NCBI GenBank assembly: GCA_964458125.1
Contig: CAYWHE010000115.1
Span: forward strand, 1-12,673
Origin: CAYWHE01 sp964458125
GTDB lineage: Bacteria > Bacteroidota > Bacteroidia > AKYH767-A > OLB10
Direction: 5' to 3'
DNA length: 12,673 bases
The notes under the pieces are model-generated. The model saw nothing but the letters and a program-made list of their open reading frames with translations. It had not been told where the DNA came from and searched no databases. Made by a program: the position numbers and the translations under genes. This document shows, in pieces, positions 1-7,465 of the stretch. Numbering within the stretch: position 1 is the stretch's first letter; each line of letters opens with the position of its first letter.

Positions 1-427
1 CGGTGTACCACCCTATACCTATTACTGGAATACCCTTCCTTCATCCACCAATTCCTCAGTTGCGGGTTTGTCGGCTGGTACCTATACCTGTAAGGTAACC
101 GACAGCAAGGGCTGTGTGAAGAAAACAACCTTCATCATCACCCAGCCGGGCGCCAGGGCAGGGATGCATGATGTGACAGACCAATTAACGGTGTATCCAA
201 ATCCTACGGATGGAATGGTGAACCTGATAATATCGGCAGACGGTGATGTAAGCTACAGTTTTTCCGTTTATGATCTCTCCGGAAAGGAATTAATAAGACG
301 AACGGGACTGGCATCAGCAGGTGATAATCCATTTAGCTTGAACCTGGGAATCCTGTCCAAAGGCATTTATTTTCTGAAACTGCAGAGTGACCGTGCTGTA
401 TTTATGGAGCGGATTGTTCTTCAGTAA
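1..427 (+). CDS. C-terminal part of a T9SS-secreted surface protein (5' truncated)
   Basis: The reading frame is open from base 2 and ends at TAA 425-427, giving 141 visible residues; the gene starts upstream of the window. The first ~45 residues look like the end of a SprB-type repeat: a PPYTYYW strand, then LSAGTYTCKVTDSKGC, an Ig-like unit common in Bacteroidota adhesins and gliding proteins. After a short linker, residues ~62-141 form a type A T9SS sorting domain: it opens with LTVYPNPTDG, continues with FSVYDLSGKEL and closes with LSKGIYFLKLQ and a basic-hydrophobic tail. Such domains direct Sec-exported proteins through the outer membrane and are usually removed on secretion. The actual function lies in the missing N-terminal part and cannot be named. 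It converges with the minus-strand cluster that ends at 601. Confidence 0.85.
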   Translation, partial: GVPPYTYYWNTLPSSTNSSVAGLSAGTYTCKVTDSKGCVKKTTFIITQPGARAGMHDVTDQLTVYPNPTDGMVNLIISADGDVSYSFSVYDLSGKELIRRTGLASAGDNPFSLNLGILSKGIYFLKLQSDRAVFMERIVLQ

Positions 428-446
428 CGGCAACCACACAGGGGTG

Positions 447-471
447 AATTCGCCGATGTGTTCAGCGAATT
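447..471. other. Inverted repeat between convergent genes, possible weak terminator
   Basis: A perfect 7-base inverted repeat (AATTCGC 447-453, GCGAATT 465-471) encloses an 11-base loop, 20 bases after the stop codon of the first gene. The stem is AT-rich and no T-run follows on either strand, so it is at best a weak terminator for the plus-strand gene. The rest of 428-600 shows no gene or other recognisable signal. Confidence 0.25.
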
Positions 472-600
472 AAAAATAAATGGAACGATGCCTCACTGGC
501 TGCGTGGAATTCACCTTTGAAAGGTTTGGGTACATGAGGAAGACTTTTAAAATGAATTGAATCGTTGAAAAGCCAAATAAAGAGGTACGCCACTGAAAAA

Positions 601-1632
601 TTATAATCCTTCCTGAATGCTTCTTAGCAGGTCCCGCCTGATCAGGTCAGGAACATGGTGTCGGTAGATGAAATCATCGGCCAGTTTTTCCACTGTCTCA
701 CTGATTTCGTCCAGGGTTGTGAATTCAGCCGGAAGTAGTTGCTTCTTCAAAGCATGAATGGTTTCTTTTGTAAGCATACCTGCTGCTTTGATGCCTTGAT
801 GGATGGCGAGTATTTTGAGACCGGCATCCTTTAACCTGCCGGTTTCCTGTATGATCCAGCTCAGGGCGTAAAAGCTGGATGAGCGGATCAACAGCGGTTT
901 TAATCCCTTTCCGGGTGCAGGCATTTTATTAAACGGAGATTCAATTATTTCACGCTCCAGATAAACCTGAAATTCCGGGTGTGCAAGCTTTGATTTCTTT
1001 AATTGTATCAATCCGTTCAGTGCTTGTGCATAAATACTGATCCAACGGAGTTTTCTTCTGAACTCGTGAACACCGGATTCCATATCATGAAAGTTAAGCT
1101 CCCCGTCCCGGTATTGTGAAAGGAAACGGTCAATCTGTTCGGTTAGGAACAAAGCTATGGCTTTTCTTTCAGGAGCCCTTTCCATCCAGTTTACACCGGT
1201 CAGTATATTCCGTATTTCATTTATTCTGCCGTCACCTGTGAACAGGTTTCCTGATTTGATGGAATCATTTAAGCGGCTTAACTCCATTTCTCTTTGAGAT
1301 GAAAAATAACGCAAGAATGAAGCAGGGATTTTTTTTACGGATGAGAACTCCTTATAAAAGGCATCATAATAATCAATTTTTCCCAGCTGATCCTCGAAAA
1401 TTTTAAATTCCTCGTAGAGGGGATCAAAAACTTTTTTGCTTCCAATCTTCCGGTAAATCCTGCAAAGGGCCTCCAGCCTGAACAGGTAATTCCGTGTTCC
1501 GTTTTCAAAGAGAAACAGGGCCGGATTCTTACTTTTCCTGCTTTTCTGAACCAGGCTGCCCAGGTTGTCCAACGGCAGTCTGAAACGCTGAAGACCATCG
1601 GGCGCAGCAATTGGGTATTGTGTTTTAGACAT
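601..1632 (-). CDS. CHAD-like all-helical protein downstream of DUF1015
   Basis: The 343-residue protein starting MSKTQYPIAAPDG is predicted to be largely helical, with no signal peptide or membrane segment, so it is probably cytoplasmic. Two stretches resemble CHAD domains (helical bundles known to bind polyphosphate): residues ~45-92, with TRNYLFRLEAL followed by LGKIDYYDAF in place of the usual LG-x-x-RDLD, and residues ~183-200, with VHEFRRKLRW, which fits the VHxLRxxxRRLR helix including His189. The first half-repeat lacks the histidine, so the match is partial and its function is inferred. The frame stays open to an ATG at 1740, but that longer form would overlap the DUF1015 gene by 95 bases. 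The ATG at 1630-1632 lies 13 bases after the DUF1015 stop and is preferred. The close spacing suggests cotranscription with DUF1015. It could also be an unrelated helical family. Confidence 0.7.
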   Translation of the reverse strand: MSKTQYPIAAPDGLQRFRLPLDNLGSLVQKSRKSKNPALFLFENGTRNYLFRLEALCRIYRKIGSKKVFDPLYEEFKIFEDQLGKIDYYDAFYKEFSSVKKIPASFLRYFSSQREMELSRLNDSIKSGNLFTGDGRINEIRNILTGVNWMERAPERKAIALFLTEQIDRFLSQYRDGELNFHDMESGVHEFRRKLRWISIYAQALNGLIQLKKSKLAHPEFQVYLEREIIESPFNKMPAPGKGLKPLLIRSSSFYALSWIIQETGRLKDAGLKILAIHQGIKAAGMLTKETIHALKKQLLPAEFTTLDEISETVEKLADDFIYRHHVPDLIRRDLLRSIQEGL

Positions 1633-1645
1633 GCAACTGGTGCGG

Positions 1646-2890
1646 TTAATCGAGGGCATGCAGCACCAGGCCGCTGCGGAGTTTGGGCTCAAACCAGGTT
1701 GTTTTCGGAGGCATGATTTTACCGCTGTCGGCAATATCAATCAACTGCTTCATCGTGACGGGGTAAAGGGCAAATGCGACCTTCATTTCACCGCTGTCCA
1801 CACGCTTTTTCAATTCGCCCATGCCGCGTAGTCCGCCCACAAAGTCAATTCGCTTATCCTGGCGCAAATCGGTAATGTTAAAAACCGGTGCCAGCACCCG
1901 CTCCGAAAGAATGGTTACATCCAGCACACCGATTGGATCCTGGTCGTTATAGGTTCCCGGCTTGGCGGAAAGCGAGTACCATTTGCCATCGAGGTACATA
2001 CTGAAGTTATGTAGATGGGCGGGTTTAAAAATGTCGAATCCTTTGTCCGTTACCACAAAATTTTCCTTCAGTTTTTCCAAAACCAGGGCAGGTGTCAGGC
2101 CGTTGAGGTCCCTGATAACGCGGTTGTAATCCATGATCTGCAGCTGGTTATCGGGAAAATGGACAGCCAGGAAATAGTTGTATTCTTCCTTCCCGGTGTG
2201 ATGTGGATTCTTTTCCCTTCTTTCCCTGCCCACCAGCGCTGCGGCGGCCGTCCGGTGATGCCCGTCGGCCACATAGGTGTATCTGATTTTTGAAAATTCA
2301 GCGGTAATGGCCGCTATGTTTCCCTCATCCCGGACAACCCAGAACGTATGCCCGATGCCGTCATCGGAAATGAAATCATATTCAGGCGCAGTTTCAGTAA
2401 TCCGGCTGACCAGTTCATCCAGGGCTTTGACGTGCGGGTAAGCAAAAAAAACAGGTTCATAATTCAGGTTGCTTACCCGTACATGATTTTTCCTGTCTTC
2501 TTCCTTATCCGGCCGGGTCAGTTCGTGTTTTTTTATGATGTCATTTACATAATCATCCACTGATGCGCAGCCTACAATGCCGTATTGCTTTCGTCCCTGC
2601 ATGGTCTGGGCATATATATAGTAACAGTCCTTTTCATCCTGCCGGTAGATGCCTTCCCTGAACATGCGTTCAAAATTTTCCTTTCCCTTCAGATAAATTT
2701 CAGGCGCATAATGATCGAAATCATCGGGAAAATCAATTTCCGGTTTAATGACGTGATAAAAGGAATTGGGGTCCCCCTTTGTTTCCAATCGTGCCTCCTG
2801 TTCATTCAATACATCATACGGACGGCAGGCAATGTTTTTTACAAGCTCCTTTTTCGGACGGATACCGCGGAATGGTTTTAATATGGCCAT
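1646..2890 (-). CDS. DUF1015 family protein, possible ParB-like serine/phosphoserine enzyme
   Basis: A complete 414-residue DUF1015 protein, cytoplasmic, with no signal peptide. Family landmarks are the N-terminal MAILKPFRGIRP and RPYDVL (residues 23-28), YVADGHHRTAAA (206-217), the AVHFPDNQLQIMDYNRV strand (~242-257), and the C-terminal MPPKTTWFEPKLRSGL (~393-408). The family has no function I can state as proven. The D209-G-H-H-R213 motif resembles the one in ParB/Srx-fold free-serine kinases such as SerK and SbnI. Together with its place after serC and serA, this suggests activity on serine or phosphoserine, but that is inference. The gene follows serA by 159 bases and runs into the helical gene at 1632. 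No TAnnTTTG promoter is visible in front of it, so it is probably read from the serC/serA transcript. Start: ATG 2888-2890, with the conserved N terminus immediately after it. Confidence 0.9.
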   Translation of the reverse strand: MAILKPFRGIRPKKELVKNIACRPYDVLNEQEARLETKGDPNSFYHVIKPEIDFPDDFDHYAPEIYLKGKENFERMFREGIYRQDEKDCYYIYAQTMQGRKQYGIVGCASVDDYVNDIIKKHELTRPDKEEDRKNHVRVSNLNYEPVFFAYPHVKALDELVSRITETAPEYDFISDDGIGHTFWVVRDEGNIAAITAEFSKIRYTYVADGHHRTAAAALVGRERREKNPHHTGKEEYNYFLAVHFPDNQLQIMDYNRVIRDLNGLTPALVLEKLKENFVVTDKGFDIFKPAHLHNFSMYLDGKWYSLSAKPGTYNDQDPIGVLDVTILSERVLAPVFNITDLRQDKRIDFVGGLRGMGELKKRVDSGEMKVAFALYPVTMKQLIDIADSGKIMPPKTTWFEPKLRSGLVLHALD

Positions 2891-2984
2891 GTTATAGTTT
2901 AAAGTCTTTGGTTTATGGTTTGTTGTTCAGGATTTCAGCTCAGGGCATTTTATTAATGTTAAGGGTAAAGGCGTAAGTTTGAAA

Positions 2985-3013
2985 CCTCTTCCCTGATGTC
3001 ATCAGAGGATGTT
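2985..3013 (-). other. Hairpin-forming sequence between serA and DUF1015 gene
   Basis: The 159-base gap between serA and the DUF1015 gene contains a compact inverted repeat: CTGATG and CATCAG around a single base (2993-3005), extended by imperfect pairing of the flanking CCTCTTC and AGAGGA. It lies about 40 bases beyond the serA stop in the direction of transcription. Only a short, broken T-run follows, so it may act as an mRNA 3' end or processing site within the operon rather than a full terminator. The remainder of the gap shows no recognisable element. Confidence 0.3.
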
Positions 3014-3049
3014 AAACTGCCAATGTTCATCGGAACTGAATTTTGATCA

Positions 3050-4036
3050 TCATGCGGTTACCGTATTTTTATTAAAGTATTCCACGACTTTTTCCGCCAG
3101 TTCAATACCAATACGTTCCTGGGCTTCTTTGGTAGAGCCGCCAATATGAGGGGAGAGGGTGACCTTTGGATGATTCCGAAGGGCTTCGTTGATCAGGGGT
3201 TCGTTTTCGAAAACATCCAGTCCGGCAAAAGCAACCTTACCGTTATTCAGCGCCTCCGTCAGATCGGCTTCAGCCACCACCCCCCCACGGGCGGTATTGA
3301 TGATCCCTACACCTGTTTTCATGAGGTCGAATTCCTTTCTGCTGATGACGGGAGGCGTTCCTTTGGGATATGGGACATGCAGGGTGATGAAATCGCTTTC
3401 CACGAGCAGTTTGGTAAAGGCCACACATTTGAATGTGACCTGGATTTTTTGTTTGCCGATTCCGGGATGAAAATTCAGATCAACCACCACATCTTCGTTG
3501 TTGAGCCGGTGAAAAATGACGTTCATCCCAAGACCTACAGCCATGGAGGCGACAGCTTTTGCGATCTGCCCGGCCCCGATGATGCCCAGTGTTTTTCCTT
3601 TCAGTTCCGTACCGGCTGAATATTTTTTTTTCAGGATGTCGAAAGTTTCCTTGGTGGCTGATCCGGGAAGGCAGCGGTTGGCATCATGCAGGAAACGTAC
3701 ACCTGTCAACAGATGTGCGAATACCAGTTCGGCAACACTCTGGGAGGATGCTGCAGGGGTATTGAGCACGGCAAGTCCTTTTTCGCGTGCATACTTCACA
3801 TCAATATTATCCATTCCCACACCGGCCCTGCCGATTAAACGGAGGTTCGGAGCAGCATCAATTTGACCTTGTCTCACCTGTGTGGCGCTCCGGACCAGCA
3901 CGGCATCAAATTGCTTCAACGCCTCACCCAGTTTTTCCTGCTCCACCTTTTCAGTCGTTATTGAAAAGCCTGCAGCCTCAAATATTTTTTTCCCGGCGCT
4001 GTCGATACCGTCGTTGGCTAAAATTCTAATAGGCAT
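3050..4036 (-). CDS. serA: D-3-phosphoglycerate dehydrogenase, short ACT-less form
   Basis: Oxidises 3-phosphoglycerate to 3-phosphohydroxypyruvate, the first committed step of serine synthesis in the cytoplasm. The 328 residues cover only the catalytic and nucleotide-binding domains. There is no ACT or ASB regulatory domain, so feedback inhibition by serine through ACT is not expected. Visible motifs are the substrate loop VRSATQV (48-54), GRAGVGMDNID (69-79), and the catalytic residues Arg250 (NTARGG), Glu279 (FENEP) and His297 (SPHIGG), spaced as in E. coli SerA. An extra segment of ~35 residues (176-210) precedes SDFITLHVP. Oddities: the Rossmann motif reads G154-A-G-Q-I-A159 instead of GxGxxG, and Arg177 stands where an Asp normally ends strand 2. 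Both suggest NADP(H) use. The start ATG (4034-4036) fits the family. Another 2-hydroxyacid dehydrogenase is possible, but the serC neighbour makes SerA most likely. Confidence 0.9.
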   Translation of the reverse strand: MPIRILANDGIDSAGKKIFEAAGFSITTEKVEQEKLGEALKQFDAVLVRSATQVRQGQIDAAPNLRLIGRAGVGMDNIDVKYAREKGLAVLNTPAASSQSVAELVFAHLLTGVRFLHDANRCLPGSATKETFDILKKKYSAGTELKGKTLGIIGAGQIAKAVASMAVGLGMNVIFHRLNNEDVVVDLNFHPGIGKQKIQVTFKCVAFTKLLVESDFITLHVPYPKGTPPVISRKEFDLMKTGVGIINTARGGVVAEADLTEALNNGKVAFAGLDVFENEPLINEALRNHPKVTLSPHIGGSTKEAQERIGIELAEKVVEYFNKNTVTA

Positions 4037-4255
4037 TACGCATAATTTTTAAACTCGATTCTTTATTTGAATAAAATCCGCAGTCAGAAGGCGGAAGTAT
4101 CTTGGAAAATTATAATGAATGAAAGACGTATTTATCCGGAAAAGCATTTTTAATTTGAATAGTTTGAATTGGACTGAAATTATTTTCATTTGAGTCAGGG
4201 ACGATCCGGTCCTTATCGCCATCAGCCATGAATACCGGTTCCTGACGCCTGGACA

Positions 4256-5344
4256 CTAACTCTTCACTCCAGACTCCTGATTATGCCTGATGGCAAATGC
4301 CTTCATTACCCCGGCCAAAACATGAACGCTTTCAAGAGGCAGGGCATTGTACATGGAAGCCCGGAAACCACCCACGCTGCGGTGGCCCTTGATACCGACG
4401 ATGCCGGCGGCCCTGGCTTCTTGCATAAAGGCTTCATCCAGTTCAGCATTTTTTAAAAGAAAACAGGCATTCATGTTTGAACGGTCTTCCCTGGCCGTGG
4501 TGCCCGTGAACATAGGATTGTTGTCCACCTCACCGTAAAATAAATCCGCTTTTTGCTGATTGATCTTTTCAATGGAAGGCACTCCGCCAATGGATTTCAG
4601 CCATTCCAGGGTATACATGCAGACCAGGATGGCAAAAACGGGAGGCGTGTTGTAAAGCGAGTCCCCGTCAATATGTGTTTTGTAATCGAACATGGTTGGT
4701 ATACTCCGTCCTGTTTTACCGAGGATATCGTTTTTAATAATGACCAGCGTGACTCCGGCGGGGCCCATGTTTTTCTGTGCTCCTGCATAAATCAAATCGA
4801 ATTTTGAAACATCCACCGGACGGCTGAAAATATCGGATGACATATCGCACACCACCGGAACAGGACTCTCCGGAAACTGTTTTAACTGGGTTCCGTAAAT
4901 GGTATTGTTGGAGGTGATATGCACATAATCGACATCAGCAGGTATGGTATAATCTTTTGGAATATAGCTGTAATTTTGATCCCTGGAGCTGGCCAGCACC
5001 TTAACCGCTCCAAACATTTTCGCTTCCTTGATGGCCTTGCTGGCCCAAACACCGGAATCAACATAGGCCGCTGTCCCGCCGGTTTTAAGCAGGTTCATGG
5101 GCACCATCGCAAACTGGGTGCTGGCGCCTCCCTGGAGGAAGAGAATGGAATAGTTATCAGGCACTCCCAGCAGTTCCCGGACGAGTGCTTTGGCCTTTTG
5201 AAGTACAGCCTCAAAATCCTTGCTGCGATGGGAAATTTCTAAAACCGACAGCCCGGAATTATTGAAGTTCAGAACAGCAGCAGCTGATTTTTGCAATGCT
5301 TCCTGGGGTAATATACCCGGACCGGCACCGAAATTATGTTTCAT
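4256..5344 (-). CDS. serC: Phosphoserine aminotransferase
   Basis: A PLP enzyme that transfers the amino group of glutamate to 3-phosphohydroxypyruvate, giving phosphoserine; it may also serve pyridoxine synthesis. The 362 residues match the usual length of the family. Motifs: NFGAGP (4-9), QGGAST (71-76) at the PLP phosphate, Asp167 in CDMSSD near the pyridine nitrogen, Lys191 in YAGAQKNMGPAG as the Schiff-base lysine, NTPP (232-235), and GHRSVGGFRAS (320-330) for substrate binding. The Asp167-Lys191 spacing equals that of E. coli SerC (174 and 198). The frame extends upstream to an ATG at 5389, but that codon lies inside the -7 promoter box, so the ATG at 5342-5344 just before HNFGAGPG is chosen. 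It is the first gene of the serine cluster; serA follows after 219 bases, in which I see no clear promoter. Confidence 0.96.
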   Translation of the reverse strand: MKHNFGAGPGILPQEALQKSAAAVLNFNNSGLSVLEISHRSKDFEAVLQKAKALVRELLGVPDNYSILFLQGGASTQFAMVPMNLLKTGGTAAYVDSGVWASKAIKEAKMFGAVKVLASSRDQNYSYIPKDYTIPADVDYVHITSNNTIYGTQLKQFPESPVPVVCDMSSDIFSRPVDVSKFDLIYAGAQKNMGPAGVTLVIIKNDILGKTGRSIPTMFDYKTHIDGDSLYNTPPVFAILVCMYTLEWLKSIGGVPSIEKINQQKADLFYGEVDNNPMFTGTTAREDRSNMNACFLLKNAELDEAFMQEARAAGIVGIKGHRSVGGFRASMYNALPLESVHVLAGVMKAFAIRHNQESGVKS

Positions 5345-5386
5345 GATAAGTGTTGTTGGATTGGATTGGAACTGGGATTCAATCCG

Positions 5387-5418
5387 CAAAACTAAGGGTT
5401 TTGCGTAATAATCCCAAA
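5387..5418 (-). promoter_or_regulatory. Bacteroidota-type promoter of serC
   Basis: On the minus strand TTTG (5415-5418) is followed after 20 bases by TAGTTTTG (5387-5394), an exact fit to the Bacteroidota sigma-ABfr pattern of -33 TTTG and -7 TAnnTTTG. Transcription would start near 5380, giving a leader of about 36 bases before the serC ATG at 5344. This supports the shorter serC start. The rest of 5345-5551 must also hold the promoter of the divergent gene at 5552, but only imperfect matches are seen there (TGTCTTTG, one base off). Confidence 0.7.
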
Positions 5419-5551
5419 GTGTGGATGATTGAAGAAAATCCGTTGCTGCAACAGACTGCTTTTCGGGATTTTCACGGCAGGAATTAATTTTACGTGTCTT
5501 TGACCGAAAAAATGTTTTTGATTACCCGGAGTTGGATATTTTCACCCCCGG

Positions 5552-7393
5552 ATGAAACGCCCCGGTATATTTGTCTGCCTGTTTTTTGGATACGCGGTAA
5601 TCCTGAGCACGGTATCCTTTGGACAGACGTCTTTTTATAAAACATATGGCCATGTTACGGAAGGCGGGGAGGGCCGTAATATCGTGCAGGTCGCTGACGG
5701 AGGCTATTTCCTGACTTATTATGTTTATTATGCCGGTCATGCCACAGCCTGCCTGGCCAAACTGGATTGTTCAGGAGAGAAGGAATGGGAACGCTTTCTT
5801 GGACGGAATTTTAATGTTCTTCCGGTGGATATCATTCCAGCCGGTGATTTGGGCTGTTTCGTTTCCGTATCCGCACAGGTACCGGGCGGAATATGGCGTC
5901 ATTATGTGATCAGGTATGATGCTGCCGGAAACCAGCGTTGGTGCCGGGGTTACCATATGCTGGCCGGAAACTCCCACAACTGCATGGCCCAGGCCCCGGA
6001 CGGAAATCTGTTTCTCTGCGGCGGCGTGGACATTGCCCAGACCGGAAAAAACGGTACATGCCTGGTCAAACTGGATACATCGGGACAAACTCTTTGGATC
6101 AGGAATTTTTTTGACGATCATTACCAGGTTCCCAGGGCGTTGACAGTCACCTCCGATGGAACTGTCGCCGTGGCCGGAGATATTTCCTATTCCGGGTTCT
6201 TCTTTACGGACGGCTTTGTATTTACCTGCCATGCAGACGGCCGGTTTTTAAATAGAAAAATATTTTCCACCACCTACGATGATGAAGTGACTGGAATTAG
6301 TTCGGATGCACAGGGAACTATTTACCTGACCGGGTACAGTTATTTTATAACTTCGGCATGGGATGTTTTTTTTCACCGGTTTAACCGGGACCTTGAATGG
6401 ACCGGCAGCCGGTTTTATGACGGCGGAACCTCGCAGGGCGAAATGGCCAGACACATAATCCATACCACCGGTAATGGCATTGCCATTTTTGGTGACGAAG
6501 GCGGTTTTAATGAAAGAAACCCCATGCTGATCAGGTTGGAAGATAATGGCGATCTGCAGTGGGTCAAAAGATATGAGGTGTCACCACTCTTTACCAATTA
6601 TGCCTTTTTCGGTTCAGAAGCATTTGATGGCGGGTTTCTAATGACCGGTGATTTCAGACCTCCGTCACAATTCCGTGTGGCACCGGTGTTGAAAACAACC
6701 CATACGGGAGAGTCTGCCTGCTATACAGCCGAAATGCAACTGAATGCCCGGGAGGATACGGTTACACTGACGGATACCCTGATGCAGGCAGCATGGGTAG
6801 TGGACTTCATTGACACCGCTGCGTTTCCCGATCCGGTATTTCCCATGTTGACTTCGGTTACCACGATGTGCAACAATGAAAAACCTTGCGGCTATTTTTC
6901 ATTTGACAGTGATACCTTATGTCCGAAGTCCTGCTTTGAATTTTCTTCCAGGGTTATAAACAGCAACAACCAGGAATGGTATTTCGAGCATGGCGATATT
7001 TCTTATTATAGCGGCCCGGAACCGCCGGTTATCTGTTTTGAGGGAAAAGGACCTCACCTGGTCAGGTTGCTGTTGCATAACGATCAGGGAACGGTGGAAT
7101 ACCATAACCTGGTCAGTGGTGAAACCGATTGCCCCTTCCTGATTCCAAACCTGTTTACACCCGGTAATGACGGCCTGAATGACCTGTTTGAGGTGAAAGG
7201 GTTCCAGGAAGATTTTTCGCTCCGTATTTTCAACCGCTGGGGAAACCTTGTTTTCGAAGCCGGTGTGCCTGGAAAATGGTGGGATGGAACATTAAAAAAC
7301 GGAACCGGTGCTGATGAAGGTCATTACTTTTATATCCTTCAGGTTCCGGGAAAAAATAAAGCCTGGACGGGCATGGTTTATTTGAAGCGATAA
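5552..7393 (+). CDS. Exported beta-propeller protein with type B (gliding/CHU_C) sorting domain
   Basis: A 613-residue exported protein. Residues 1-24 form a Sec signal peptide (MKRPG, hydrophobic core, cut near SFG-QTS). Residues ~30-395 hold about seven repeats spaced 49-54 residues, each with a strand like LVKLDTSGQTLWIRNF (170-185). The copies begin near 68, 118, 170, 222, 271, 325 and 377, which fits a seven-bladed propeller. Residues ~446-525 look like a PKD-type Ig domain (CFEFSSRVINSNNQEWYFEHGD). The tail (~528-613) is a gliding-motility-associated C-terminal domain: IPNLFTPGNDGLNDLF, FNRWGNLVFEA, WDGT, YFYILQV and a final LKR. Type B domains send cargo through the T9SS and often need a PorP/SprF-like partner; none is in this window. 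The ATG at 5552 directly precedes the signal peptide. The substrate or binding partner cannot be told. Confidence 0.9.
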   Translation: MKRPGIFVCLFFGYAVILSTVSFGQTSFYKTYGHVTEGGEGRNIVQVADGGYFLTYYVYYAGHATACLAKLDCSGEKEWERFLGRNFNVLPVDIIPAGDLGCFVSVSAQVPGGIWRHYVIRYDAAGNQRWCRGYHMLAGNSHNCMAQAPDGNLFLCGGVDIAQTGKNGTCLVKLDTSGQTLWIRNFFDDHYQVPRALTVTSDGTVAVAGDISYSGFFFTDGFVFTCHADGRFLNRKIFSTTYDDEVTGISSDAQGTIYLTGYSYFITSAWDVFFHRFNRDLEWTGSRFYDGGTSQGEMARHIIHTTGNGIAIFGDEGGFNERNPMLIRLEDNGDLQWVKRYEVSPLFTNYAFFGSEAFDGGFLMTGDFRPPSQFRVAPVLKTTHTGESACYTAEMQLNAREDTVTLTDTLMQAAWVVDFIDTAAFPDPVFPMLTSVTTMCNNEKPCGYFSFDSDTLCPKSCFEFSSRVINSNNQEWYFEHGDISYYSGPEPPVICFEGKGPHLVRLLLHNDQGTVEYHNLVSGETDCPFLIPNLFTPGNDGLNDLFEVKGFQEDFSLRIFNRWGNLVFEAGVPGKWWDGTLKNGTGADEGHYFYILQVPGKNKAWTGMVYLKR

Positions 7394-7412
7394 TACGACC
7401 GGAACATTTCAT

Positions 7413-7449
7413 AAAAAAAGCCCGCCGGACATTACCTGGCGGGCCTTTT
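7413..7449. terminator. Bidirectional intrinsic terminator between convergent genes
   Basis: GCCCGCC (7420-7426) pairs with GGCGGGC (7438-7444), and G7427-T7437 and G7428-C7436 extend the stem to 9 pairs around a 7-base loop. Seven A residues (7413-7419) precede it and CTTTT follows. Read on the minus strand, the hairpin is followed by seven T residues and lies 20 bases after the stop of the gene ending at 7466, which makes it a strong terminator for that gene. It also serves the plus-strand gene ending at 7393, with a weaker T-run. Confidence 0.9.
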
Positions 7450-7465
7450 AGCAGTCGGGAAAGGT

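Noticed and set aside
1633..1740. N-terminal extension of the helical protein to the ATG at 1740
   Set aside because: It would overlap the conserved C terminus of DUF1015, and the extra residues look like an antiparallel-frame by-product (CCMPSINRTSC); the ATG at 1632 is adequate.
3146..3619. 157-codon plus-strand open frame opposite serA
   Set aside because: serA is fully supported by catalytic residues and length; the opposite frame shows no recognisable domain and no promoter.
4195..4250. Possible terminator between serC and serA
   Set aside because: Only short imperfect inverted repeats (for example GGAC/GTCC) without a following T-run on the minus strand.
5351..5370. GGATTGGATTGGA direct repeats in the serC leader as a possible regulatory element
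   Set aside because: It is a short low-complexity stretch with no convincing structure or known binding-site pattern.
5345..5389. N-terminal extension of SerC to the ATG at 5389
   Set aside because: That codon lies inside the -7 box of an exact promoter match, and the family starts just before the NFGAGP motif.
5771..6232. 153-codon minus-strand open frame opposite the propeller gene
   Set aside because: It lies fully within a well-supported coding region and has no domain features.
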